Assembly: GCA_024579835.1 (NCBI GenBank)
Contig: CP102060.1
Coordinates: 1,240,001-1,304,000 of the forward strand
DNA length: 64,000 bases
Source: Clostridiaceae bacterium HFYG-1003
Lineage (GTDB): Bacteria; Bacillota; Clostridia; Clostridiales; Clostridiaceae
Direction: 5' to 3'
Shown here: positions 7,986-16,842 of the stretch, in pieces
How the letters are laid out: the number at the start of each line of letters is the position of its first letter
How positions within the stretch are numbered: position 1 is the first letter of the stretch
Position numbers and translations under genes: made by a program
Notes under the pieces: generated by a model
What the model was told of the DNA's origin: nothing
What the model saw: the letters and a program-made list of their open reading frames with translations, nothing else
The model's database searches: none

Positions 7986-8951
7986 TTAGCCTTCACTTGT
8001 CCGAAAGAACTGATCCATCGAGTCATATAAATCCTGGCTCTCTTTGCGCTGAGGCTGTGTCACCATGAAAATGTGATTCAAAGGTTTTCTGATTCGAAAA
8101 GGGTAATCATGTAACCGGAGTTTGATGTTTGCCTGCTTGATTTTTTGTGCAAAGTCGATCCCTTCACGGTGAAACATGACATCATTTCCACTGGTTGCCA
8201 GCCATACAGGCGGTAATTGCGGGATTAACTGCAGGGGGTCGGTCATAAAGTCTGTCAGCTGCCCGCTCTTCTCCCGAATGGCTTGAGTCTGTAGAGACTG
8301 TTGAGAAAATGGATTTTGTCCCAATGGATTTGATTCAGATTGGCGGCTGCATCCGAGATAATGCGGAATGAAATTCAGGATGTCTGTTCGTCTGGTTCTT
8401 ACCATGGGGTGAATCAGGCTGACCGCCCGAATTCGGAACGAATGCCTGATATTAAATAACGGAGCTGATTCCCCTTTGCCTGTAGTCAAAACCCCCAACA
8501 GAAGCAGACACAGCAGTCCACCGGCGGAATCTCCTTTCAGGTAGACTCTCTCCCAATCGATGTCGACTGGCAATTGCTCAAGCCTCGCCAAGGATGACAG
8601 AATGACTTGAATCTGCTCTGTCACCGTGGCCTGAGGGATCAACGGGTAATCCAGCACCGCCACGGCATATCCGCGCAATGCCATTTCCGCGGCAGTCCAC
8701 TGATTGAGTTCCATGCTGCCATAGACCAGCCCGCCGCCATGCAGATCAATGACCAGTGGACAGGCTTTCTCTTTTTTTACTGGTAGGTACAGATCGAAGA
8801 GATAAGCTTTATCTGACTTTTCGGAGCCTCCGACATTTTTCATTATGGTTACTTCAGGATAATGAAACTGCTGAAACGCCAGTCGCGGCGCGTCTGCCAC
8901 TTTTAAAAAATACCGCACCAGCCTGATGCGGGGATCGAATATCATTTTCAT
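7986..8951 (-). CDS. Alpha/beta hydrolase, hormone-sensitive-lipase-like esterase
   Basis: A 321-residue carboxylesterase of the HSL/BD-type family. The oxyanion-hole motif is HGGG (from H71), the nucleophile elbow is GDSAGG (S142), the acid is probably the Asp in SGNDVMFHREG and the His lies in LNHIFMV near the C-terminus. No signal peptide is present, so it is cytoplasmic. The ATG at 8951 has GGGAGG 8 bases upstream. It lies between the UvsE-like gene and rlmN, with gaps of over 100 bases on each side, so it is probably its own unit. The substrate is not predictable. Confidence 0.85.
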   Translation of the reverse strand: MKMIFDPRIRLVRYFLKVADAPRLAFQQFHYPEVTIMKNVGGSEKSDKAYLFDLYLPVKKEKACPLVIDLHGGGLVYGSMELNQWTAAEMALRGYAVAVLDYPLIPQATVTEQIQVILSSLARLEQLPVDIDWERVYLKGDSAGGLLCLLLLGVLTTGKGESAPLFNIRHSFRIRAVSLIHPMVRTRRTDILNFIPHYLGCSRQSESNPLGQNPFSQQSLQTQAIREKSGQLTDFMTDPLQLIPQLPPVWLATSGNDVMFHREGIDFAQKIKQANIKLRLHDYPFRIRKPLNHIFMVTQPQRKESQDLYDSMDQFFRTSEG

Positions 8952-9059
8952 ATTGTATTCCTCCCGCCTAAGTCATCCTGGTGATGCAGCATACTCCGCC
9001 GTGTCCTCATTTTTCGGATGGATCATCCATCCCTGGAACAATCCCGGAGTTCCCCGCCA

Positions 9060-10130
9060 CTATTTGCCAAGCACCTGATCATGTTTCAGCTGCTGGCTGC
9101 GTAGCTGACCGCAGGCACCCTCAATGTCTCCGCCCATTTCCTTGCGCCGGATACAATTGACACCACTTTGCATCAGAAGATCAAAGAACCTGGATATGTC
9201 TTCTGAATCACTGCGCTCAAACTCTTTTTCCTGAACCGGATTGTAGGGAATCAGATTGACATAGCCTTTTTTACCCAGTGGACGAATCAGTTTCGCCAGC
9301 TCCAGGGCATGTTCCGGCTTATCATTGATGCCCCGAATCAAAATATATTCGAAGAAGACCCGGCGGTTTGTCAGCTGGATGTATTCTTTCAGCGCATCCA
9401 TCAATTCTTTGATCGGATACGCCCGGTTGATTTTCATCAATCGGGATCGAATTTCATCGTTGGGTGCATGGAGCGAAACCGCCAGGTGAACCGGCAGACC
9501 TTCCCGGGCAAACTGCCGGATTTTCGGTGCCAGACCGCTAGTCGATACCGTGATGTGCGATGGCGTGATGCACAGCCCTCTCTGATCTGTCACAATGCCC
9601 AGTGCTCGCATCACTTCGTCATAATTGTCAAAGGGTTCGCCGATCCCCATTACCGTAATATGCGAGACACCGGCTTTTGATCCGCGGCTGGTCAGCCACC
9701 GTTCCACCTGGAGGATTTGAAGAACAATCTCCCCCGCCGTGAGATCTCGCTGCTTAGTTAGTAAGCCGCTGGCACAGAACTGACAGCCCATGTTGCAGCC
9801 GATCTGAGTGGTGACACAAACCGCTTTGCCATACCCTTTCGGCATCATAACCGTTTCGATCAGGCAGGCATCCGTCAGACGGAACAAGAATTTGGTTGTC
9901 CCATCTTCTGCTTCCTGGATCGTTACTTCTTCCAACGGTTGAAAGGTAAAATGCTCTTCCAGAAAATCAGTCAGGCGCGGCGGAAGATCCGCCATCTCCC
10001 GGAAGGATGTCACTTTATGCTGGTACAAATGCTGCCAGATCGAATCTACCCAGCCTGCTTTCTGCTGCTGTGTCTTAAGCCAATCAGCCAGTTCCAGCCT
10101 TGTTATTCCGTATATCAGTTGTTTTTCCAT
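9060..10130 (-). CDS. rlmN: RlmN, 23S rRNA (adenine-2503-C2)-methyltransferase
   Basis: A 356-residue radical-SAM enzyme that methylates A2503 of 23S rRNA and also some tRNAs. The [4Fe-4S] cysteines are C112, C116 and C119 in GCNMGCQFCASG. The mechanism-specific cysteine near the C-terminus is visible in GGDIEGACGQL (C340). The SAM-binding GIGEPFDNYD and the SLHAPND segment are also present. Length and motifs are standard. The ribosome binding site is weak (GAGAG just before the ATG). It is monocistronic here. Confidence 0.95.
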   Translation of the reverse strand: MEKQLIYGITRLELADWLKTQQQKAGWVDSIWQHLYQHKVTSFREMADLPPRLTDFLEEHFTFQPLEEVTIQEAEDGTTKFLFRLTDACLIETVMMPKGYGKAVCVTTQIGCNMGCQFCASGLLTKQRDLTAGEIVLQILQVERWLTSRGSKAGVSHITVMGIGEPFDNYDEVMRALGIVTDQRGLCITPSHITVSTSGLAPKIRQFAREGLPVHLAVSLHAPNDEIRSRLMKINRAYPIKELMDALKEYIQLTNRRVFFEYILIRGINDKPEHALELAKLIRPLGKKGYVNLIPYNPVQEKEFERSDSEDISRFFDLLMQSGVNCIRRKEMGGDIEGACGQLRSQQLKHDQVLGK

Positions 10131-10356
10131 ATTCTCTCACTCTCGTAGTAATCAGACGGTCTATCCCCCGATTGATAATTCCTGAAGTCACTTCATCGGA
10201 TCCACATCGGATGATATTGTTCACCCCTGCAGGCTGTTCGTGGGTTAGTGTCCTGTTTCGTTCTTTTTAAAATGGAGCTGATGAGTCTCTTATGATAAAT
10301 TATATCATGATCCATCAAGCTGAAATTTTCATAGAACTATGCTTGAACGCTGAAAA

Positions 10357-10374
10357 GCACCGCGAGAGCGGTGC
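10357..10374 (-). terminator. Terminator after the 311-residue lipoprotein gene
   Basis: GCACCGC (10357-10363) pairs with GCGGTGC (10368-10374) around a GAGA loop. On the minus strand the stem is followed by TTTTC, and it lies about 70 bases beyond the lipoprotein stop at 10442. The remaining sequence up to the rlmN start at 10130 holds nothing else recognisable. Confidence 0.7.
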
Positions 10375-10441
10375 CTTTCTAGGCGGGTGATTTTTCCGAA
10401 TTTATAACTCTGATTTTAATACTGTTAAGCCCAGTCCTTCA

Positions 10442-11377
10442 TCAATCCGCATTGGACAGGTTATCAAACACCTGATCAGGTCTTAGTCCCAGATCAATGA
10501 TGCTGTCAAACCCATCGACCCGGAACCAGCCGATGGGACCCTCTCCGTCTTTCTTGCCGTCACTGCCTCGGATCTGAACCCACTCTTTGTTATCACTGGC
10601 CAGGAACTCGACCTTTTGAGGTGCCAGTTTCATGAAAGGTGCTGCATCGCCCCGATTCATGTAGATGGGCAGCATGACTTTCAGGTAGATCTGCTCCATA
10701 TAGGTATACATCTTTACCGGGTACACCTGATCCGGTACTGGTTCAATGGTGTTGTCCGGCGTCAGGCTCCAGGTTGCCTGGCCAAACCAGGTTTGGAGAA
10801 GACTGAATCGCATGATTCCAAAAATGTGGCCTTCTCCGTCAAATTGATCATCCGCATCAGGAATGTTCGTCGGAATTTCACCTATTTTTTCAAGGGCCCC
10901 TTCCTTCCAGGTATAGAAGTAAGTGACCGGATCATCGCTGGGACCTCTGACCATCAGGCCGATTTCCCGCTGATCATCCAGATAATTGATGTCAGTAATC
11001 AGGAACTCATCCAATATCGGATCATCATCCTCAAAGAAGTCTTCCTCAACTACCGATCGGCAGCTTACGTTATTAATCTTAAAGTCAGTTGCGCTTAATC
11101 GGATCGTTTCAAGTTCTCCATCGAAATCAAGATCCATCTGGATGTCATCTTCGGCCGGGTAATAGGCGGCAACCATTTCGGGCTTTGGCACGACAGCAAC
11201 GCGATTTTGAATAGGTGCTGAGACTGGCAAGGGAGCTGAAGGGACAGCAGGCTGGACAGCAACTGAGCGGTCAGACGGTTCTCCTGAACTTGCTGCTTGA
11301 TTTGGAGCAGGACCAGTACAGGCCGTACCAATCATCAGGAAACAGACAATGGCTAAAACTCGATTCGCTTGTTTCAT
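10442..11377 (-). CDS. Surface lipoprotein, function unknown
   Basis: A 311-residue lipoprotein with a signal peptide and lipobox IGTAC (C20), followed by a Ser/Pro/Ala-rich spacer of about 45 residues. The mature domain is acidic (EDDDP, DADDQFDGEGH) and ends in a stretch, VQIRGSDGKKDGEGPIGWFRVDG, that looks like an SH3-type strand set found in cell-wall-associated proteins. AAGGGGG lies 7 bases before the ATG at 11377. It is alone between rlmN and the transposon. I do not recognise the family. Confidence 0.75.
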   Translation of the reverse strand: MKQANRVLAIVCFLMIGTACTGPAPNQAASSGEPSDRSVAVQPAVPSAPLPVSAPIQNRVAVVPKPEMVAAYYPAEDDIQMDLDFDGELETIRLSATDFKINNVSCRSVVEEDFFEDDDPILDEFLITDINYLDDQREIGLMVRGPSDDPVTYFYTWKEGALEKIGEIPTNIPDADDQFDGEGHIFGIMRFSLLQTWFGQATWSLTPDNTIEPVPDQVYPVKMYTYMEQIYLKVMLPIYMNRGDAAPFMKLAPQKVEFLASDNKEWVQIRGSDGKKDGEGPIGWFRVDGFDSIIDLGLRPDQVFDNLSNAD

Positions 11378-12106
11378 AATGGAACCCCCTTGTGAATCCG
11401 TAAAAAGATTCTAAATCATTGATCACATGCTCTTTCAAGCTGGAAGAGGATCAGAAGAATCCGAGTATTGAAACCTTATTCTATTGAGTTCTATTGTGTT
11501 CTATTGAGATCTATTATGCTCAATGAAGTAATTTTCGAAGAAAGACAATTCTAATGGGATGCCAAGTATTTTTTGTATATCCCCTACCTTCTTTTTATAC
11601 CATATAACTGGTAAATGCAATCCCCTGTACAACCCGGCCATAGGCAGCTGTTCTATAATCACTGAAATCATACACAATATATGAAGAACTTACGGATAGA
11701 TATCGAAATCAATCCCCATACGAAAAGATAATTAGAAGGATACGTAATATCAGCAAATTCCATAAAAAATAGACTCCGATAAAACCTACAACATTATAAA
11801 TGCTCTAAAAAAATAAATAATTAGCCTTGGTATCTTTATTCTCCATAAATTAATTTTATTTTCCATCATTAATTTCCCTCAAGAGACAATAGGATCGAAT
11901 AAATTTAAAATTATTATTATTGATTCATCATGAACCATAGGAAAGAACTGGAGCTCATCGGTCAATCTCACAGGTTTTTGGATTGACCCAAAATAACTTA
12001 TACAAATATGACAGACGGAAAATACCATCCGCATACTTCATCCACTCTCATGTAATTCTTCAATGTTTATGCCGGAACCAATCGTCCTATAGTAGCCAGC
12101 CTTGCC
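11378..12106. other. Gene-free AT-rich stretch left of the transposon
   Basis: About 730 bases with no supportable gene. It contains a short direct repeat of TTCTATTG-type units (about 11480-11520) just upstream of the lipoprotein gene; the rest is low-complexity AT-rich sequence. Confidence 0.5.
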
Positions 12107-12134
12107 TGTCCGTAAATAGACGGATATAATGTCC
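12107..12134 (+). repeat. Putative left-end repeat pair of the transposon
   Basis: TGTCC at 12107-12111 and 12130-12134, with AAATAGACGGATAT between, mirrors the reverse complement of the right end. It is proposed as the transposase-binding end. Confidence 0.4.
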
Positions 12135-12161
12135 ATAAATATATTTTGGAGGACAAAAAGA

Positions 12162-12207
12162 GATCCTCCCTGACTCTATGGTTAGCGCCGAGTCATCAGG
12201 GAGGATC
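12162..12207 (-). terminator. Strong hairpin at the left side of the transposon
   Basis: GATCCTCCCTGACTC (12162-12176) pairs with 12190-12207 apart from a three-base bulge. Minus-strand transcripts would run from the stem into CTCTTTTTG, so it can terminate leftward transcription. It may insulate the element from its surroundings. Confidence 0.5.
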
Positions 12208-12270
12208 CTTACTAAGTTATTAGCATGATCAGTATATCAAAATACGTTTTAGAATGGAATCCCGATCAGC

Positions 12271-12768
12271 GTGTTTTTTGTTCGGAGTATGGAGAAAAGC
12301 ATATGTCCCATCTGTCATCAGTCGCTTAAGGTCATTGGCTCCCGCAGGAGATTAGTGATCAACGAGAATGGGGATGTCATGATCCTGGTGCTTCGTCGCC
12401 TGCGCTGTACCAACCCCGGTTGCGGGAAGATCCATCACGAACTTCCGGATCTCTTAACTCCCTATAAGCGGCAGACCACAACGATCCTGGAGCAGATCAT
12501 CACCGGTCAACATGAAGCGGTGCCCGTTGAGAATTCGACCATTCGGCGGGTCCGAGCCTGGTTCAACTCCAGAGCCCACGCTTTAGTCGGTGCTCTGCTC
12601 AGTACATATGCTACAGTCACTCAGGACTATGGGGTCGACTTTTCCGATCTGCCTCAGTCCATACTCGAGAGGATTTTCTTCTTTGTAGGCGAGCCTGCGG
12701 GCTGGCTGAAAAAGGTTGTCCGGATTTTAGTCAACAATCACCGATGGCCACATACCCAGTTGGCATAG
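12271..12768 (+). CDS. Zinc-ribbon accessory protein of the transposon (DUF6431-like)
   Basis: A protein of 165 residues (159 if the ATG at 12289 is used). The N-terminus has CPICHQSLKVIGSRRR and then CTNPGCGKIHHELPD, giving a four-cysteine zinc ribbon (CxxC and CxxxxC) with adjacent histidines. This pattern accompanies DDE transposase plus ATPase genes in Bacillota and corresponds to DUF6431. The first codon is uncertain: GTG at 12271 has only a weak GGAA upstream, while at 12289 the GGAG lies too near the ATG. It likely helps DNA recognition, but that is inference. Confidence 0.7.
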   Translation: MFFVRSMEKSICPICHQSLKVIGSRRRLVINENGDVMILVLRRLRCTNPGCGKIHHELPDLLTPYKRQTTTILEQIITGQHEAVPVENSTIRRVRAWFNSRAHALVGALLSTYATVTQDYGVDFSDLPQSILERIFFFVGEPAGWLKKVVRILVNNHRWPHTQLA

Positions 12769-12828
12769 GTGTCCACCGAGGAGTCCTCTAAAATCATGTC
12801 ATCACTCGAAATTGAATGGAGGCATGAC

Positions 12829-14184
12829 ATGAAGGACAAGGAAAAAGCACAGGAAATAGCGACGCAACGGGCGATTCTACTGGCGCCCCTTCTTTCCCAT
12901 GACTTGGACAAGGGGCAGATCCGGGTGCTTAAGGAGCAGATCTGCCGCGAGGCTGGGATTTCCGAGCGGACCTTACGGCGATATCTGAATAGTTATCAGC
13001 AGAAGGGATTTTCCGGACTGATACCGCAGGCGAGGGTATCGCAGGATTCAAGAGCCATCCCGGCGCTGGTGTTGGACGAAGCCGTGCGGCTGCGCAAAGA
13101 GATCCCGTCCAGAAGTGTGGCTGAGATCATTCGAATCATGGAATGGGAAGGCCTCACCGAAGCTGGCTCGATCAAGCGAAGCAGCCTGCAGGAGAAATTG
13201 CAGGAGAAGGGCTACAGCGGGAAGCATATGGCCATCTATGCCGCTGGCGGGGTAGCTACCCGCCGATTTCAAAAACGCACCCGCAACAAACTGTGGCATT
13301 CGGATATCAAGTATGGCTGTTACCTGCCGATCGGTCCTGGAAACAAGCCGCAGCAGGTCTATCTGGTGGCGTTTTTGGACGACGCTACCCGGATGATCCT
13401 CCATGCCCAGTTCTACTCGAACCTGGAGCAGAGCATCGTTGAGGATTGCTTCCGCAAAGCCATCCTCAAGTGGGGAATTCCAGAGCAGGCATACTTCGAT
13501 AACGGCCGCCAGTTTAAAAATAAGTGGATGTCCAGAGCCTGCGCAAAGCTTGGCATCCGGCTGATCTTCGCAAAGCCCTACTCTCCGGAAGGCACCGGAA
13601 AAATAGAAAAATTCAATCAGAATATCGATCGGTTTCTCGATGAGTATAAATTCGATAACTCGGAACGATCCCTCGAGGTTATGAATGAGCGGTTCTGGAT
13701 CTGGTTGGAAGAATGCTACCAGAACAAACCGCATACCGCACTCAATGGAACGACCCCGCATCAGGCGTATAATCTGGATCCCAGGCCCTTGAAATATCTG
13801 CCAGCGGAGAAGGTCGCCAACGCCTTTTTGCACGCTGAGACCAGAAAAGTCGATAAGAGTGGCTGCATCAGCTTTGGCGGCGCGAAGTATGAAGTTGGGC
13901 TACCCTATGTGGCTCGCAGCGTGGAAGTGGTCTATGACCCCAGTAACACCGAGGAACTGAGCATTGAGTATCAGGATGACAAACCCTTTGTGGTGAGAAA
14001 GCTGGTCATTGGGGAGCGTGTGGAGCCCAAGCCTCAGCTGCCGGAGTTCCTGACTCCAGTCAAGCCAACCTCTTCCAGGTTACTCGATGGTGCCCAAAAG
14101 CAGAATCAGAAGCGAAAAGACAAACAGCAGTCTACGGCCATCTCTTTCAAAGACATAAGAAAAGGGGGTGGCAGTGATGTTTGA
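12829..14184 (+). CDS. DDE transposase (Mu/IstA/TniA-like)
   Basis: A 451-residue transposase. Residues 25-65 form a helix-turn-helix (ISERTLRRYLNSYQQKGF). The catalytic triad is readable: D in WHSDIKYG, D in YFDNGRQFKNKW and E in SPEGTGKIEKFNQ. A C-terminal beta-rich part (GCISFGGAKYEVGLPYV) resembles the Mu transposase C-terminal barrel. The start at 12829 is preferred because GGAGG (12818-12822) lies six bases ahead; the frame is open back to a GTG at 12769, directly after the upstream gene. The end overlaps the ATPase gene by 8 bases. Confidence 0.88.
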   Translation: MKDKEKAQEIATQRAILLAPLLSHDLDKGQIRVLKEQICREAGISERTLRRYLNSYQQKGFSGLIPQARVSQDSRAIPALVLDEAVRLRKEIPSRSVAEIIRIMEWEGLTEAGSIKRSSLQEKLQEKGYSGKHMAIYAAGGVATRRFQKRTRNKLWHSDIKYGCYLPIGPGNKPQQVYLVAFLDDATRMILHAQFYSNLEQSIVEDCFRKAILKWGIPEQAYFDNGRQFKNKWMSRACAKLGIRLIFAKPYSPEGTGKIEKFNQNIDRFLDEYKFDNSERSLEVMNERFWIWLEECYQNKPHTALNGTTPHQAYNLDPRPLKYLPAEKVANAFLHAETRKVDKSGCISFGGAKYEVGLPYVARSVEVVYDPSNTEELSIEYQDDKPFVVRKLVIGERVEPKPQLPEFLTPVKPTSSRLLDGAQKQNQKRKDKQQSTAISFKDIRKGGGSDV

Positions 14185-14977
14185 AGCGTTTTATGGCTTC
14201 AAGAAAACTCCATTCTGTCGGGATCTGCCGACTACGGAACTATTCCCTTCCAATACGCTGGAGGAGTCCCTAAGCAGATTATCCTATGTCGCCGAACGGC
14301 AACTCTTCTGTGTACTCACCGGAGAGTGCGGCACTGGTAAGACGACCACCATTCGCCGATTCCGCGATCAACTGGATGACACCAGATACACCCTGATCTA
14401 TCTGGCAGACTCGAAAATGACGCCGAGAAATTTCTACAAAGGGATGCTGGATCAGTTAGGGGCCGAATCAAGATTCTATCGAGGGGATGCCAAACGCCAG
14501 CTGCATAAAGAGATCGAGTTGATGAAAGGACTCCACAATAAGCGTCCGGTGGTCGTTGTCGATGAGGCGCATCTGCTGGATCGAGAAATGCTTGAAGAGG
14601 TACGTTTTCTCCTCAACTTCCGGATGGATGCCGTCAGTCCCATGGCACTGGTTCTGGTGGGCCAGGTCGAGCTATGGGAGAAACTCCAGATGCAGTCCTA
14701 TACGGCGATCCGGCAACGGATCGACATCCAGTGCAAAATGCAATTGATGGACCACTCACAGGTGAAGGGATACATGAAACGCCACCTGGAATATGCCGGG
14801 ATCGACCATGAGCTCTTCTCAGATGAGGCTACTGAGGCAATCTATCGATATTCCGGTGGATCCGCCAGGCTAGTCAACCAAGTGTGTACCAGCACCCTGA
14901 TTTTTGGTTACCAAAGTGGAAAGCGAATCATTGACGACCACATGGTCAAACTGGTCATCAATGGCGAACTGAGCTAA
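14177..14977 (+). CDS. Transposition AAA ATPase (TniB/IstB/ExeA-like)
   Basis: A 266-residue AAA+ ATPase starting MFEAFYGFKKTPF, the usual opening of ExeA/TniB-type proteins. Walker A is GECGTGKTT and Walker B is VVVVDEAHLL; the GGSARLVNQVC segment is the sensor-2 region. It would select or prepare the target DNA for the DDE transposase. Start at the ATG at 14177 because a GGGGGTGG site precedes it; a GTG at 14168 is also in frame. No frameshift or stop interrupts the three genes, so the element may be active. Confidence 0.85.
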   Translation: MFEAFYGFKKTPFCRDLPTTELFPSNTLEESLSRLSYVAERQLFCVLTGECGTGKTTTIRRFRDQLDDTRYTLIYLADSKMTPRNFYKGMLDQLGAESRFYRGDAKRQLHKEIELMKGLHNKRPVVVVDEAHLLDREMLEEVRFLLNFRMDAVSPMALVLVGQVELWEKLQMQSYTAIRQRIDIQCKMQLMDHSQVKGYMKRHLEYAGIDHELFSDEATEAIYRYSGGSARLVNQVCTSTLIFGYQSGKRIIDDHMVKLVINGELS

Positions 14978-14983
14978 ACAAAA

Positions 14984-15014
14984 TGGCAAGTTGAAATTTC
15001 TCTCAACTTGCCAT
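14984..15014 (+). terminator. Terminator after the transposon ATPase
   Basis: ATGGCAAGTTGA and its complement TCAACTTGCCAT form a 12-base stem around AATTTCTC, followed by TCTTTCC. It starts within ten bases of the ATPase stop. Confidence 0.7.
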
Positions 15015-15031
15015 TCTTTCCAGCAATTCCC

Positions 15032-15060
15032 GGACAAGAAATACCATCAACTTCTGGACA
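15032..15060 (-). repeat. Putative right-end repeat pair of the transposon
   Basis: GGACA at 15032-15036 and 15056-15060 forms an inverted match to the left end, with AAATACCATCAACTTCT between the two copies. The similarity extends beyond the five-base core. Confidence 0.4.
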
Positions 15061-15104
15061 AGGAACAATAGCAGTAACACTTCAAATGAGATTTTATAGT
15101 AAAA

Positions 15105-15153
15105 AGTCTCCTAAAGCAGGCATGCGAAAAGAGCAATTCTGCTTTAGGAGACT
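15105..15153 (-). terminator. Terminator of the 175-residue lipoprotein gene
   Basis: A perfect 15-base stem (15105-15119 with 15139-15153) has a 19-base loop; on the minus strand it is followed by TTTTTAC. It lies about 150 bases past the lipoprotein stop and just outside the transposon end. Confidence 0.7.
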
Positions 15154-15303
15154 TATGCCATGTTTAGGGAAGGGAGTTAATTGCGTCTCCCACTTCATCT
15201 TGGGGCAATTCGACCCGTTTTCATAATTCACCACAATTTCTTGACAATAAAATCCAGCAGGAAGGACCGAGCAGGAAATCGAACAGAATGTGATTGAGAG
15301 GTA

Positions 15304-15831
15304 TCATTTCTTAATTGGAATATAGCAGGCTATCGCAGTATAGTTAAAAGGCATCGAAGCAATCGTTCCATCAACATTTATGATGACTTTGGAGTCATCA
15401 TTCGGTGAGTTCGGATTTTCATAGAAATACTCGATGTTGATTTTCAAAGCTTTCCACTCGTTGTTCTGTTGAATCAGGTAAAGCCCCTGCTCCAAAGGTC
15501 CCATTCTGGAAGCTGCAAGTTGCTCGATGGCATGCTGATGAGCCTGGGCAGGTATATAAATAATGCCGGGTGATAATTTATCTCCGGTTTGAAAGGTTTT
15601 AAACGGAACTACTCCGGACTTCTGACCATCTTTCATTTCCAGCGTTGTTCGAAATAGCCTTTCGGCACCTTCTTCGTTGGTCAACTTTTCATAGCCATCA
15701 GGGAGAATGAGTTCATCCGCGTAACCAGCTGTTTCAAGATCGATTTCCGGTTGATTCTGACATCCAGCTGTTAATGATGTACAGCCTATGCAAATGCCGA
15801 TCAATATAATTCTGAAAAAATTGATTTTCAT
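15304..15831 (-). CDS. Small lipoprotein, function unknown
   Basis: A 175-residue protein with a signal peptide and lipobox LTAGC (C24). The mature part is hydrophilic, with PDGYEKLTNEEGAERLF and a C-terminal YTAIACYIPIKK. AAGGAA precedes the ATG. No family is recognised. It sits between the transposon and the formate dehydrogenase operon and has its own terminator. Confidence 0.7.
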   Translation of the reverse strand: MKINFFRIILIGICIGCTSLTAGCQNQPEIDLETAGYADELILPDGYEKLTNEEGAERLFRTTLEMKDGQKSGVVPFKTFQTGDKLSPGIIYIPAQAHQHAIEQLAASRMGPLEQGLYLIQQNNEWKALKINIEYFYENPNSPNDDSKVIINVDGTIASMPFNYTAIACYIPIKK

Positions 15832-16687
15832 CGCTAATAAGTTCCTTTTTACTCATATTTCCGTTCGAAACGAATCGGACTTTTAACCATCACGTATTCT
15901 ATGACATTTTTGGTCGAAGTTAACCACCGTGAAGACCAGTGCTCTAGAATGAAACCAAAGTCATTAATTGTTATGGAATCCATCGTTACAGGTAGTGTTC
16001 TACCCCCTTCCTAATTGAAAAAACAAGATTCCTGGCCAAGGAATTGGAGACAGCTAAGAGAACAGCGGCAGATCCGGATTTTATTCGAAGACGAAGTCTT
16101 TCCGAAGGAACGCAACCGGGATAAACAGAATCAAATTTTCAGGCTTTTAATTCATCTTAAAACAATACATTCACATCTTCAGTAATCGTGATCGGGGTAG
16201 ACTCAATACGATCAATTAAATGTGAGTATAGTCCATGCCTGAAAAACAACTCTTAAATTGATCAAACTATAGCACTATCAAATAATTTTGTGAATAGTTT
16301 TTCATAAGATACACGCAGTAGTTGTCAAACACGCAAATTGTTTCTTTGTTATTTCAAAGGGGATTCTTAATATTAATAATTAGTTAAGATTCTAACGCTC
16401 ATTTTTCATATTTGATTTCGCAATGCACTTCAGCCTTTTCTTAATCAGCTAACTTGTATTTCGATCCAATTTTGATCCACTCTCTTCGTTAAGGTCCAGG
16501 GGCGAATGACCTCCAACCACCAAATACGGATTCGTTGAAAAACTTAACTTCGTATATCGATCAATTTGGTCAAGATTTCTATTATAGGAATTGTACTTCA
16601 CGTCTATTGACTCAATTCAAGAGAAAGAACCATGAGGCAAGCGAAGGCATACATTTGTGCAAGAAAAGAAAAAGTGCACAGAAAATA
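15832..16687. other. Gene-free AT-rich stretch
   Basis: About 850 bases upstream of the lipoprotein gene. No coding frame has a ribosome binding site or protein-like composition, and no structured RNA is evident apart from the palindrome that begins at 16688. Confidence 0.5.
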
Positions 16688-16739
16688 ATACTGAGAAGCT
16701 GCTGCCTGGTTGTACAACCAGGCAGCAGCTTCTCAGTAT
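16688..16739 (-). terminator. Perfect 52-base palindrome at the end of the formate dehydrogenase operon
   Basis: Both 26-base arms match without mismatch or spacer, centred on TGTACA at 16711-16716. On the minus strand the sequence continues TATTTTC, so the simplest reading is the operon terminator, about 105 bases past the ferritin-like gene. A fully loopless palindrome of this size is longer than a terminator needs. Confidence 0.6.
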
Positions 16740-16842
16740 GGGGTTTTACCACTTAACGTTCGATCTTGCCATAGACCTTGCTACAGCTTCAGTTGCCCGT
16801 AAGGACCTCGCATTCTTCTGGCCTTGGGAACAGGCTGACTGC

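Larger units (their letters stand above)
12107..15060 (+). mobile_element. Three-gene transposon with repeated TGTCC/GGACA ends
   Basis: The element carries a zinc-ribbon protein, a DDE transposase and an AAA ATPase, all on the plus strand and closely packed. On the left, TGTCC occurs at 12107 and again at 12130 (period 23). On the right, GGACA occurs at 15032 and 15056 (period 24) in inverted orientation, and the sequence between the two copies is similar on both sides. Such paired repeats resemble the transposase-binding ends of Mu/Tn7/Tn5090-type elements. I could not confirm a target-site duplication, so the exact ends are provisional. Confidence 0.55.

Noticed and set aside
13048-13833. 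261-codon minus-strand frame inside the transposase gene
   Set aside because: It mirrors the conserved DDE domain in another frame and has no family resemblance or start signal.
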